In this document: positions 55,046 to 63,428 of the stretch, one piece after another | Layout of the letters: each line of letters starts with the position of its first letter | Position numbering within the stretch: position 1 is the stretch's first letter | Assembly (NCBI RefSeq): GCF_015350795.1 | Contig: NZ_JADKSH010000002.1 | Span: 248,001 to 312,000 of the forward strand | DNA from: Microbacterium sp. VKM Ac-2870 | GTDB lineage: Bacteria > Actinomycetota > Actinomycetes > Actinomycetales > Microbacteriaceae | Reading direction: 5' to 3' | Length of the DNA: 64,000 nt | The notes under the pieces: model-generated | Database searches by the model: none | Seen by the model: only the letters and a program-made list of their open reading frames with translations | What the model was told of the DNA's origin: nothing | Program-made: the position numbers and the translations under genes

Positions 55046-56563
55046 TCAGTCGTGCACCCACACGTCGACCCCGGAGGGCGACCAGTCGTAGATCTGCTTG
55101 GCGCGATAGTTGGGCATGCCCACGCAGCCATGGCTCTGCGGCGTGCCGAAGTTGTTGTGCCAGTACACGCCGTGGAAGGCCTCGTCGCCGTTGAAGTACA
55201 TGACCCACTCGACATTGGGAACGTCGTAGTTCCAGTACGGGTTGTTCGGGTCGGTGCTGGTCATCGTCTGCGACCGGATGTGGCTGTTGATGCGGAAGTG
55301 TCCGGTGTAGGTCGGCGATGCTTCGACGCCGCTCGAGATCGGCCACGAGTCGACGACGGCGCCGTTCTCCTTCAGATACAGCATCTGCTCGCTGAGATTG
55401 ACTTCCAGCAGCCGCTGTAGCGTGACGGTGGATGCCGGAGTCAACGTGACCGGCAGCACGAAGGCCGCCTTGCCGGCGCCGAGCTGTGCGGCGAACTCCC
55501 TCGCGACGGCGCTGGTGTCGCCGAGCGTGCGACCGTCGGCGCCGGGCGTGCTCGTGTCGAGCACGGTGCCGTCGGAGTTGGTGATGACGGTGCCGTTCGC
55601 GGGTGGCCGGTTCACGAGGGGAGCGAGGCCCGCGACCGCGGCCTGGATCTTGGCGCTGTCGGCCGAGATCGTGAAGCCGCCGGCGGCGTCGGGCGTCACC
55701 GTGAGCCACGAGGCTGCCGTCGCTGCATCGACGGGAACCGTGCGCTCCTCGCCGACGTAGAAGCCGATGGCCTGCAGCATCGCGTTGAGTTGGTCGGCCG
55801 CCGACTGAGCCTTCTCTGTCGTGGCGGGCGCGGCGACGGGGGCGGCGATGGTCGGGGCTGTGACGGAGCCCGCTCCCGAGGTGAAGGCGTTATGGAGCGC
55901 GGACGCGATGGCATCCACGTCCAGGCCCGTGCCGGCGACGGCCGGCGTGACGGCGTAGGCGGTGCCGTTGAAGGCCACTTTCGCCGCCACCGGTTCGGTG
56001 AAACGCGACGGCAGAGCGGCGCGGAGTGCGGCGTCGGCCTTCGTGGCGTCGAGAGTGATCGGAGCGTCGACGGCGTCGCCGAACCACTGCGCGATGTTCC
56101 ACATCGGGCGTGCACCGAAAGCGGCGTCGGCGAGCGCGCCGGCGTCAACCGTCGCACCGAGCTGGGCAGCGGCGACGGTCGGCCCGCCCTCGCCCAGGAC
56201 GACGGTCGTCGAGCTCAGGCGCTGGCTGATGGCGTCGGTCGCCGCGCCCGGGGTCATGAAGCCGACCGAAACGCCGGCGACGGACGTTCCGGGGGCGATG
56301 AGCACGAGCGAGGCTGCGCCAACGCCGACCGCAACCGCCGCAGCGGGAATGCCGATCCACAGCCACAGTCGCTTCTTCTTGGGCGTGGGTTCGACAGGCG
56401 CCCACTGCACGGGCGGCACTTCGGTGGGGGGAGTGGTGACCTCGCCGAAGACGTCTCCGGGACCGTCGAGAACGGCGGTGGCGGCGGTCGTCGGGCTCGC
56501 CGAAGCGGGCTCAGGCGAACCGTCCGCCTCTCGCCCCGTACCAAGATCACTCACGTGCCACAC
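55046..56563 (-). CDS. L,D-transpeptidase (YkuD domain), membrane-anchored
   Basis: A 505-residue cell-wall enzyme. A Pro/Ala-rich cytoplasmic N-terminus (1-62) with basic TPKKKR is followed by one membrane helix (about 67-92), then two peptidoglycan-binding-like repeats. The YkuD catalytic domain occupies the last 125 residues. The active site reads AFHGVYWHNNFGTPQSHGCVGMPN, with the catalytic Cys in SHGCVGM. It forms 3-3 cross-links or attaches proteins to peptidoglycan. GTG start; a second GTG 9 nt later is possible, but GGAG lies 8 nt before the first. Confidence 0.93.
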   Translation of the reverse strand: MWHVSDLGTGREADGSPEPASASPTTAATAVLDGPGDVFGEVTTPPTEVPPVQWAPVEPTPKKKRLWLWIGIPAAAVAVGVGAASLVLIAPGTSVAGVSVGFMTPGAATDAISQRLSSTTVVLGEGGPTVAAAQLGATVDAGALADAAFGARPMWNIAQWFGDAVDAPITLDATKADAALRAALPSRFTEPVAAKVAFNGTAYAVTPAVAGTGLDVDAIASALHNAFTSGAGSVTAPTIAAPVAAPATTEKAQSAADQLNAMLQAIGFYVGEERTVPVDAATAASWLTVTPDAAGGFTISADSAKIQAAVAGLAPLVNRPPANGTVITNSDGTVLDTSTPGADGRTLGDTSAVAREFAAQLGAGKAAFVLPVTLTPASTVTLQRLLEVNLSEQMLYLKENGAVVDSWPISSGVEASPTYTGHFRINSHIRSQTMTSTDPNNPYWNYDVPNVEWVMYFNGDEAFHGVYWHNNFGTPQSHGCVGMPNYRAKQIYDWSPSGVDVWVHD

Positions 56564-56649
56564 CCCCGTGCTCCGCGCAATTGCGCTCTCCTATCGTACG
56601 CGACGGGCCGTTCCGACAGCCGGAGGACTTTTTCGTGGCGATCAGGGCG

Positions 56650-57102
56650 TCAGGGCGCCGGGCAGATCTGCGTGAAGGTGCTCAGCGCGGATTGGATGTC
56701 GCCGGTCGCCGTCTGCAGCGCCGGAAGATGTGACAGATCGCCCCCGGCGATCGCGGTGAGGTCGTTGGACGCCGCGGCGAAACCGGTCTGCAGTGGCGGC
56801 AGCAGGGCCGCGACCTCATGGTTGCCGACGGCGGCGACGGCAGCCTGGAGTTCCGTCGCGAGGTCGCTCAAGACGGCCACCGCGGCTCGCGGGTTGCCCG
56901 CATCGAGCGTCGTGAGCGCGCTCGCCGCATCGCCTACGGTCTCTCGCACCGTGTCGCACGCCTGCGAGACGGTTTGCGTGTCGCCGCCGGAGGGTGTGGG
57001 TTCGCTCGATGACGCGCAGCCGCCGAGGGCGAAGGCCAGGCACAGGGTGGCTGCGGCGGCGAGTGTGACACGCGGCGAGTGGGCGGTCGCGGCAGGGGTC
57101 AT
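56650..57102 (-). CDS. Lipoprotein of unknown function (150 aa)
   Basis: A 150-residue lipoprotein. The lipobox is ALGGC with Cys29. The mature part is all-helical with heptad-like repeats (ACDTVRETVGDAASALTTL, ELQAAVAAVGNHEVAALLPPL) and a second Cys near the end (FTQICPAP) that could pair with the Cys in SQACD. SD gaggag precedes the ATG. It is divergent from the ROK regulator gene. No function can be assigned. Confidence 0.7.
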   Translation of the reverse strand: MTPAATAHSPRVTLAAAATLCLAFALGGCASSSEPTPSGGDTQTVSQACDTVRETVGDAASALTTLDAGNPRAAVAVLSDLATELQAAVAAVGNHEVAALLPPLQTGFAAASNDLTAIAGGDLSHLPALQTATGDIQSALSTFTQICPAP

Positions 57103-57194
57103 GGCTCTCCTCGGGCGGGCGCGAGCAGCACTCGCGAATGTAACGGTTTTGTAAATGGTCCTGCCGAATTGCGTCTCTCGCTTGCGGAACCGTA

Positions 57195-57213
57195 GTTCGT
57201 AAGGTCTACTAAC
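57195..57213. promoter_or_regulatory. Operator-like palindrome before the ROK regulator
   Basis: GTTCGTA (57195-57201) and TACTAAC (57207-57213) are inverted (GTTnGTA-N5-TACnAAC) and overlap a possible -10 TAAGGT (57200-57205), 4 nt before the ATG. It fits autorepression by the ROK protein. Confidence 0.6.
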
Positions 57214-57217
57214 AAAC

Positions 57218-58396
57218 ATGTCCGGACCCGACCTGCCCCGCAGCGCCGCCGAGACGATCGCCCACGCGGGACGCTCGTTCAGCGCGGGGCGCGCCCTGCG
57301 CCACGCAGCGAAGGTCCTGCCCGAGCACGCACGCGCGCACAACCGGTCTCTCGTGCTGCAGACCCTCTTCCACCAGGGTGCCATGAGTCGTGCCGATCTT
57401 TCCCGAGAGACCGCCCTGACGCGCGTGACCATCTCAGATCTGGTCGCCGAGCTGATCGATGACGGCTACGTCGCCGAGCGCGGCATGCGCGAGGTGACCG
57501 GCCCGGGTAAGCCTGCGATCCTCGTCGATCTCGATCGTGAGGGACACCGCATCGTGGGGCTCGATCTGTCGGGCACCGACCGTTTCCTCGGTGCGGTCCT
57601 GACACTCGACGGCGAGATCGTCGCGCGCCTCGACGTGGCCGTTCCCTCAGAGCCCGCCGACACCGTCGCCACCGTGATCGATCTCGCGCGCCGCCTGGTC
57701 GCCGATGCCCACGCGCCGGTTCTCGGCATCGGCGTCGGCAGCCCGGGCATCGTCGATGATCGCGGGGTCGTGCTGACGGCTCCCAACCTCGGTTGGCGCA
57801 ACGTCGATCTGGAGGGCGCACTGCGTGACGCCCTGCACCTGCCTGTGCTCGTCGCGAACGACGCCAACGCCGCGGTGCTGGCCGAATACACGTTCGGCGG
57901 TGCCGCCGACGACGTGCTGCTCGTGCGCGTCGGGCGCGGCGTCGGCTCGGGGCTGCTCGCCGGCGGTCAGCCGATGCGCGGCAGCCGCTTCGCCGCGGGC
58001 GAGATCGGTCATGTGACCGTCGGTACCGACGGGGGGCCGCTCTGCGTCTGCGGCAAGATCGGCTGCCTCGAGGCGTGGCTGTCTGTGCCCGCGCTGGAGG
58101 CGCGGATGGCCGAGCCCGGCGCCGACCGCGACGCCGTGCTGCGAGACGCCGGGGCGCGCCTCGGCATCGCGCTCGCCCCGATCGTAGGCGTGCTCGATCT
58201 GTCGGAGATCGTCCTCTCCGGCATCCCAGAACTGCTCGACGGAACCCTTGCTGAGGCGACGGTCGAGACGCTGCGCACCCGGACGCTCGCCGAGTACCAC
58301 GACGGCGTCCACGTGCGGATGACGGCGCAGGGGGAGGACATCGTCCTCCGCGGTGCGGCCGTCATGGTCCTCTCCGGACAACTCGGGGTGTCCTGA
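57218..58396 (+). CDS. ROK-family transcriptional regulator (NagC-like)
   Basis: A 392-residue regulator. An N-terminal winged helix (about 40-95: GAMSRADLSRETALTRVTISDLVAE, then LIDDGYVAERG) precedes a ROK sugar-binding domain with VGLDLSGTDRFLGAV, the acidic EIGHVTVGTDGG region and the zinc-ligand motif CVCGKIGCLEAWLS. It is first in an amino-sugar operon, 56 nt before the binding-protein gene, so it probably controls the whole cluster in response to an amino sugar or its phosphate. Confidence 0.92.
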   Translation: MSGPDLPRSAAETIAHAGRSFSAGRALRHAAKVLPEHARAHNRSLVLQTLFHQGAMSRADLSRETALTRVTISDLVAELIDDGYVAERGMREVTGPGKPAILVDLDREGHRIVGLDLSGTDRFLGAVLTLDGEIVARLDVAVPSEPADTVATVIDLARRLVADAHAPVLGIGVGSPGIVDDRGVVLTAPNLGWRNVDLEGALRDALHLPVLVANDANAAVLAEYTFGGAADDVLLVRVGRGVGSGLLAGGQPMRGSRFAAGEIGHVTVGTDGGPLCVCGKIGCLEAWLSVPALEARMAEPGADRDAVLRDAGARLGIALAPIVGVLDLSEIVLSGIPELLDGTLAEATVETLRTRTLAEYHDGVHVRMTAQGEDIVLRGAAVMVLSGQLGVS

Positions 58397-58407
58397 CCCC
58401 TTTCCCG

Positions 58408-58424
58408 CGGGGCGCAACGCCCCG
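58408..58424 (+). other. Intergenic hairpin between regulator and binding-protein genes
   Basis: cggggcg/cgccccg with a 3-nt loop. No T-run follows, so it more likely sets RNA stability or partial termination, which would let the binding protein be made at a different level from the regulator. Confidence 0.45.
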
Positions 58425-58452
58425 ACACCACCAAGAGACAAAGGAAGACACC

Positions 58453-59730
58453 ATGAACAAGAAGCTCGGCGCTCTCGCGCTCCTCGGCGCTTCGGCTGTC
58501 GTTCTCGCCGGATGCGCGGCAGGAGAAGCGGGCGGCAACGACGCCTCCGGCACACCGGCTCCGGCGCAGGTGCGCGTATGGCTCAACGGCACCGACACAC
58601 CGCAGGACGCCCGCGACTACTTGAAGAAGACCTTCGAGGCGGCCAACCCCGGCTCGACGCTGGTGATCGAAGAGCAGCAGTGGACCGGACTGGTCGACAA
58701 GCTCACGACGAGCCTGTCCTCCTCGGACACCCCCGACATCGTCGAGATGGGCAACACGCAGTCGCCGGCCTTCACCTCCAGCGGCGCGCTGCTGGACCTC
58801 TCCGACATCAAGGACAAGATCGGCGGCGACGACCTGCTTCCGGGGTTCGTCGATGCAGGATCCTGGGACGGCAAGCTCTACGCCGCGCCGTATTATTCGG
58901 GTGCGCGCATCGTGTTCTACAACACCGCGCAGTACGCCACTGCTGGAGTGCAGGTGCCCACCACGCTCGATGAGTACGTGGCGAACGGTGCCAAGATCGC
59001 TCAGGCGCTACCCGGCGTCTCGGGCGTCTACTTCCCTGGCAAGGATTGGTACAACGCTCTCCCCTTCATCTGGGAGAACGGTGGCGAGGTCGCAGTGCAG
59101 AAGGACGGTAAGTGGGAAGCGCAGATGTCCAGCGATGCCTCCGTGAAGGGCATCGAGCAGGTGCAGCAGCTCATGACGACGGCGTCGCTCGCGCCGAAGG
59201 ACGGCGACGAGACCGAGGCATGGGTGCCGTTCCGTACCGAAAAGGCCGCGACGCTGTCGGCGCCGAGCTGGGCCTACTGGTCGATCGTCGCCGATGAGAA
59301 CAAGGCCGAAACCCCGCTGACGAAGACGGTCGGCTACTACGCGCTGCCCGGCAAGAACGGCGGAGCTGCGCAGGTCTTCGCCGGCGGCTCGAACATCGGC
59401 ATCGCCGCGAAGTCGGCCCACCCGGAGCTCGCCAAGAGCGCGCTGGAGATCATGCTCAGTGACGACTACCAGACATTGCTCGCCAAGGGCGGTCTCGTGC
59501 CGGCCAAGAAGTCGCTCGGCAGCCAGGTCGCGGCGGCCACGCCGGAGCTCGCGAAGATCATCTCGGATGCCGCGGCGAACGCGAAGCTGACCCCGGCATC
59601 GCCGAAGTGGGCTGACGTCGAGGCGAAGGGCCTGCTGCAGGACTTCTTCGTGCAGGTCGGCGCCGGCGGCGATGTGAAGACTCTCGCGACGGCGCTCGAC
59701 GAGAAGATCGACGCCATCCTCAACGGCTGA
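58453..59730 (+). CDS. Solute-binding lipoprotein of the amino-sugar transporter
   Basis: A 425-residue family 1 binding protein with lipobox VLAGC (Cys21) and SD aggaag. The mature lobe begins VRVWLNGTDTPQDARDYLKK; other features are PDIVEMGNTQSPAF, YAAPYYSGARIVFYN and GGSNIGIAAKSAHPELA. It resembles NgcE-type binding proteins for N-acetylglucosamine or chitobiose. The ligand is inferred from the kinase and nagB in the operon. Confidence 0.92.
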   Translation: MNKKLGALALLGASAVVLAGCAAGEAGGNDASGTPAPAQVRVWLNGTDTPQDARDYLKKTFEAANPGSTLVIEEQQWTGLVDKLTTSLSSSDTPDIVEMGNTQSPAFTSSGALLDLSDIKDKIGGDDLLPGFVDAGSWDGKLYAAPYYSGARIVFYNTAQYATAGVQVPTTLDEYVANGAKIAQALPGVSGVYFPGKDWYNALPFIWENGGEVAVQKDGKWEAQMSSDASVKGIEQVQQLMTTASLAPKDGDETEAWVPFRTEKAATLSAPSWAYWSIVADENKAETPLTKTVGYYALPGKNGGAAQVFAGGSNIGIAAKSAHPELAKSALEIMLSDDYQTLLAKGGLVPAKKSLGSQVAAATPELAKIISDAAANAKLTPASPKWADVEAKGLLQDFFVQVGAGGDVKTLATALDEKIDAILNG

Positions 59731-59733
59731 GCG

Positions 59734-59820
59734 CGTTTCGATTCGTCGCTGCGCTTCTCGCTCGACGACCGGGAGCGGTGCTCCGCCCCGGTCGTTGAGC
59801 GAGCGCCGCGCGTCGAAACG
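59734..59820. repeat. Inverted pair of the CGGTCGTTGAGCG repeat
   Basis: cgtttcga at the left and tcgaaacg at the right close a long imperfect hairpin containing gctcgacgaccggg and cccggtcgttgagcgagcg. A single copy lies at 22729-22767. Between a binding-protein gene and its permeases such a hairpin could protect the upstream message, as REP elements do after malE. Confidence 0.65.
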
Positions 59821-59856
59821 CCCCGCCCCGCACCCCCCGCCCGAAAGGAGACCGGC

Positions 59857-60777
59857 ATGACCACCGCCCCCGCCCCGGTGCGACGGCGCCGCCGCCGCGA
59901 CGGCACGCCGCTCGCTCTGCTGGTGCCGGCTCTCGTCATGCTCACCGTGTTCATCGGGTGGCCGCTGCTGCAGCTGATCATCACATCGTTCCAGAAGTAC
60001 GGCCGCGAGCAGATCTTCGGAAAGCCCGCCTCGTTCGTCTGGTTCGACAACTATGTGCGCGTGCTCACCGACCCGCAGTTCTGGGTTGTGCTCGGTCGGA
60101 GCTTCGGCCTGATGGCGGTTTGCGCCGGCGCGACGATGGTGCTGGGCGTATCGATCGCGCTCATGATGAAGTCGCTGGGCTCCGTGATGCGCACCGTCGT
60201 CTCGGTGGGGCTCCTGCTGGCGTGGGCCATGCCCGCGTTGACGGGCACCATCGTCTGGGGCTGGATCTTCGACACGTCCTACGGACTGGTCAACTACGCC
60301 CTCACCCGCCTCACCGGCCAGAACTGGATCGGCCACAGTTGGCTGTCGGATCCGCTGAGCTTCTTCGGTGTCGCCGCGATCATCATCACCTGGGGCGCCG
60401 TCCCGTTCGTCGCCTTCTCGACGTACGCGGCTCTTTCGCAAGTGCCCGACGAGGTACGCGAGGCGGCATCCCTCGACGGGTCCAACGCCTGGCAGCGGTT
60501 TCGCTTCATCGTGGTTCCGTACATCCGCTCGATCCTCGTCGTGCTGCTGATCCTCCAGGTGATCTGGGACCTCCGCGTCTTCGCGCAGATCTACGCGCTG
60601 CAGACCGTCGGCGGCATCCGCGCCGACACGAACACGATCGGCGTCTACATCTACAGCGTCTCGATGGCCACCGGCGACCTCGGCTCGGGCGGTGCGATCT
60701 CGGTGATCCTCGTGCTGATCCTGCTTGCCGTCTCGGCCTACTACATCCGCACCATGCTGACTTCGGAGGACGACTGA
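59857..60777 (+). CDS. Sugar ABC transporter permease (MalF type)
   Basis: A 306-residue CUT1 permease. A basic N-terminus (RRRRRRDG) precedes six membrane helices. The EAA loop is EVREAASLDGSNAWQRFRFIVVPYIR. SD gaaaggag is well placed. Its stop overlaps the ATG of the second permease (TGATG). It forms the membrane channel of the amino-sugar importer; no ATPase is encoded here. Confidence 0.93.
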   Translation: MTTAPAPVRRRRRRDGTPLALLVPALVMLTVFIGWPLLQLIITSFQKYGREQIFGKPASFVWFDNYVRVLTDPQFWVVLGRSFGLMAVCAGATMVLGVSIALMMKSLGSVMRTVVSVGLLLAWAMPALTGTIVWGWIFDTSYGLVNYALTRLTGQNWIGHSWLSDPLSFFGVAAIIITWGAVPFVAFSTYAALSQVPDEVREAASLDGSNAWQRFRFIVVPYIRSILVVLLILQVIWDLRVFAQIYALQTVGGIRADTNTIGVYIYSVSMATGDLGSGGAISVILVLILLAVSAYYIRTMLTSEDD

Positions 60778-61616
60778 TGAGCGCCCGCACGCGGCGCGCC
60801 ACCGGGCGCGTGCTGCTCAACCTCGCCGCCGTGGTGGTGTTCGTCTGCTCCGTGTTCCCCGTCTATTGGATGGTCAACACGGCCTTCCTGCCCGGCTCTG
60901 CCGTCAAGAGCGACACTCCCCACTTCTGGCCCGACCAGTTCACGCTGCAGAGCTTCCAGGCCGCCTGGGACGGCGGCTTCGTCCCCGCGCTCGGAGTGTC
61001 GCTCGCCGTGACGGTGCTGACCGTCGCGGCCGCGCTGATCTTCGCATTCCTCGCTGCGATCGCGGTGTCGCGTTACCGCTTCCGCTCGCGTCGCAGCTTC
61101 ATCGTCGCCATTCTGGTGATCCAGATGATCCCCGCCGAGGCGATGATCATCTCGACGTTCCGGGTGCTCGACGGCTGGCACCTGCTCAACACCGTCATGG
61201 GGCTCGCGGCGGTCTACATCGCGATGGTGCTGCCGTTCACGATCTGGACGCTGCGCGGTTTCGTCAACGGCATCCCCGCCGACCTCGAGGAAGCGGCGAT
61301 GATCGACGGGTGCAGTCGTGCGCAGGCGTTCTGGCGCGTCACTTTTCCGCTGCTCGCTCCCGGACTCGTCGCGACCGGCATCTTCGCCTTCATCCAGGCG
61401 TGGAACGAGTTCATCTTCGCGCTCGTGATCATGACGCGGCCCGAGTCGCAGACGCTGCCCATCTGGCTGCGCACCTTCGTCCAAGCCACGAAGGCCACCG
61501 ACTGGGCCGTCGTGATGGCGGGCTCCACGCTGATGGCCATTCCTGTCGTCGTCTTCTTCCTCATCGTGCATGGCAAGATGACCAGCGGTCTCGTGTCGGG
61601 AGCGGTGAAGGGCTGA
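60777..61616 (+). CDS. Sugar ABC transporter permease (MalG type)
   Basis: A 279-residue CUT1 permease with six membrane helices. The EAA loop is DLEEAAMIDGCSRAQAFWRVTFPLLAPG and the end is MTSGLVSGAVKG. It overlaps the preceding permease and the following kinase by one base each (TGATG), so the three are translationally coupled. Confidence 0.93.
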   Translation: MSARTRRATGRVLLNLAAVVVFVCSVFPVYWMVNTAFLPGSAVKSDTPHFWPDQFTLQSFQAAWDGGFVPALGVSLAVTVLTVAAALIFAFLAAIAVSRYRFRSRRSFIVAILVIQMIPAEAMIISTFRVLDGWHLLNTVMGLAAVYIAMVLPFTIWTLRGFVNGIPADLEEAAMIDGCSRAQAFWRVTFPLLAPGLVATGIFAFIQAWNEFIFALVIMTRPESQTLPIWLRTFVQATKATDWAVVMAGSTLMAIPVVVFFLIVHGKMTSGLVSGAVKG

Positions 61617-62557
61617 TGCGACTCGGGTTCGACGTCGGAGGAACCAAGACCGACGCGGTGGTCGTCGCGTCCGCCGGGACGCAGGACGATCCGCGTATCG
61701 TGGCCCGCGCCCGGCGGGCGACCGGATGGGGAGCGGACGGTGTCGTCGCCACGCTCCTCGGCATGGTCGACGAGCTCGCCGAGGCCGCAGGCGTGCCGGC
61801 GTCGACGTTCACGTCGATCGGTGTGGGGATGCCGGGGCAGGTCGCACCGGGTGCCTCGACCGTCACCCACGCCGTCAACCTCGGCATCGACGAGCTCGAT
61901 GTCGCGCGTGCGATCGGCCCGCACCTCGGCATCCCGGTGCGCGCCGAGAACGACGTCAAGGCGGCCGCACGGGGCGCCTACGCCCTGCACGGCGCGGGCG
62001 CCTCGTCGTTGGCGTATCTGAATCTCGGCACCGGCATCGCGGCCGGATACGTCCATGGCGGCCGACTCTGGCGTGGCGCGCACGGCTCGGCCGGAGAGGT
62101 CGGACACATGTCGATCGACCCGGCAGGACCCCTCTGCCGCTGCGGTCAGCGCGGGTGCATCGAGGCCTTCAGCGGTGGTGCCGCCGTCGCGGAGCGGTGG
62201 GGCCGCCCCGGGGCTCTGCCGATCCGCGACGTCTTCGATGCCGCCGATGACGGCGATCCTGCCGCCTTCCTGCTGCGGCGCGGCCTCGTGTACGGCGTCG
62301 CCTCGGCCATCCGGGTGATCGTGCTCGTCGGGGACGCCGAGACGGTCGTGCTGGGGGGAGGCATTACCGCGCTCGGCGACCGGTTGCTGGGCCCTGTCCT
62401 GGCCGAGCTGGACGCCAGTGCCGCGTCATCCCCGTTCCTGCGGTCGCTGCGGTTGGGTGAACGCGTCGACCTGTTGCCGCCGGAATCGCCGGCGGCCGCC
62501 CTGGGCGCCGCACTTGTGGGCGCCGACTCTGAGCAGGAGGCTGTCTTTCATGGCTGA
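61616..62557 (+). CDS. ROK-family sugar kinase (GlcNAc/glucosamine kinase-like)
   Basis: A 313-residue ROK kinase. The phosphate loop is GFDVGGTKTDAVVV. The catalytic Asp is in RAENDVKAAA. The ROK signature and zinc ligands are in GEVGHMSIDPAGPLCRCGQRGCIEAFSGG. It would phosphorylate the imported sugar at C6. Transport, phosphorylation and NagB in one operon point to an amino sugar; whether it is acetylated is open, because nagA is absent here. It overlaps nagB by 8 bp. Confidence 0.9.
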   Translation: MRLGFDVGGTKTDAVVVASAGTQDDPRIVARARRATGWGADGVVATLLGMVDELAEAAGVPASTFTSIGVGMPGQVAPGASTVTHAVNLGIDELDVARAIGPHLGIPVRAENDVKAAARGAYALHGAGASSLAYLNLGTGIAAGYVHGGRLWRGAHGSAGEVGHMSIDPAGPLCRCGQRGCIEAFSGGAAVAERWGRPGALPIRDVFDAADDGDPAAFLLRRGLVYGVASAIRVIVLVGDAETVVLGGGITALGDRLLGPVLAELDASAASSPFLRSLRLGERVDLLPPESPAAALGAALVGADSEQEAVFHG

Positions 62558-63329
62558 AGTCGTCATCGTTCCCTCTCCCGCCGACGCCGGCGTGCTCGTC
62601 GCAGACGAGATCGCCCGCCTGATCACCGCGCGCCCCGACGCCGTCTTGGGACTTGCGACCGGGTCGACGCCTCTGCCGGTCTACGAAGCCCTGCGGCCTC
62701 GCTTGGCGGGCGTGGATGTCTCACGGGTGCGGGGATTCGCGCTCGACGAGTACGTCGGCATCGACCCGCAGCATCCCGAGAGCTACCGCTCGGTGATCAC
62801 GAAACAGGTCGTCGAACCTCTGGGACTCGACCCCGCGCTCATCAACACGCCCAACGGCGCCCTCGAGACGATCGCCCACGCCGGGGAGGACTACGAGCGT
62901 GCGATCACCGCGGCGGGCGGCATCGACCTGCAGATTCTCGGGATCGGCACGTCGGGGCACATCGGCTTCAACGAGCCGGGGTCGTCGTTCGCGTCGCGTA
63001 CGCGCGTGAAGACTCTCATCGAGCAGACGCGGCGCGACAACGCGCGCTTCTTCGACTCGGTCGACGACGTGCCGATGCACTGCATCACCCAGGGGCTCGG
63101 CACCATCCTCGCCGCCCGGCACCTGTTCCTGCTCGCATTCGGCGAGGGCAAGGCCGCCGCCGTCGCGGGAGCTGTCGAGGGTCCGGTGACGTCGTCGCTT
63201 CCGGGCTCGGCGATCCAACTGCACCCGCACGTGAGCGTCGTGGTCGACGAAGCCGCGGCATCCCGTCTCGAGCACGCCGACTACTACCGCTACGCCTACG
63301 CGAACAAACCCGCCTGGCAGGGGCTCTGA
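62550..63329 (+). CDS. nagB: Glucosamine-6-phosphate deaminase
   Basis: A 259-residue enzyme that turns glucosamine-6-phosphate into fructose-6-phosphate and ammonia. Key motifs are LGLATGSTPLPVYEAL, the catalytic Asp in FALDEYVG, GIGTSGHIGFNEPGSS and HYR-like ligands near PMHCITQGLGTIL. Start at 62550 with SD ggagg inside the kinase gene. It is the last gene of the operon and links the sugar to glycolysis. Confidence 0.95.
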   Translation: MAEVVIVPSPADAGVLVADEIARLITARPDAVLGLATGSTPLPVYEALRPRLAGVDVSRVRGFALDEYVGIDPQHPESYRSVITKQVVEPLGLDPALINTPNGALETIAHAGEDYERAITAAGGIDLQILGIGTSGHIGFNEPGSSFASRTRVKTLIEQTRRDNARFFDSVDDVPMHCITQGLGTILAARHLFLLAFGEGKAAAVAGAVEGPVTSSLPGSAIQLHPHVSVVVDEAAASRLEHADYYRYAYANKPAWQGL

Positions 63330-63415
63330 GCCCGCTCGTTCGTCCCTTTCTGCCGCTAGGTGCCTCAGGATGCGACATCTGGGGACGGATGAGGCGGCCC
63401 GCGAAACGCCTGCCG

Positions 63416-63421
63416 TAGAGT
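63416..63421 (+). promoter_or_regulatory. -10 hexamer TAGAGT of the last gene
   Basis: TAGAGT ends 7 nt before the ATG at 63429 with no SD. This marks a new leaderless transcript after the amino-sugar operon. Confidence 0.5.
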
Positions 63422-63428
63422 CGGGCGC

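Noticed and set aside
58408..58424. True intrinsic terminator between ROK regulator and binding-protein genes
   Set aside because: The stem is short with a 3-nt loop, there is no T-run, and no new promoter is visible before the binding-protein gene.
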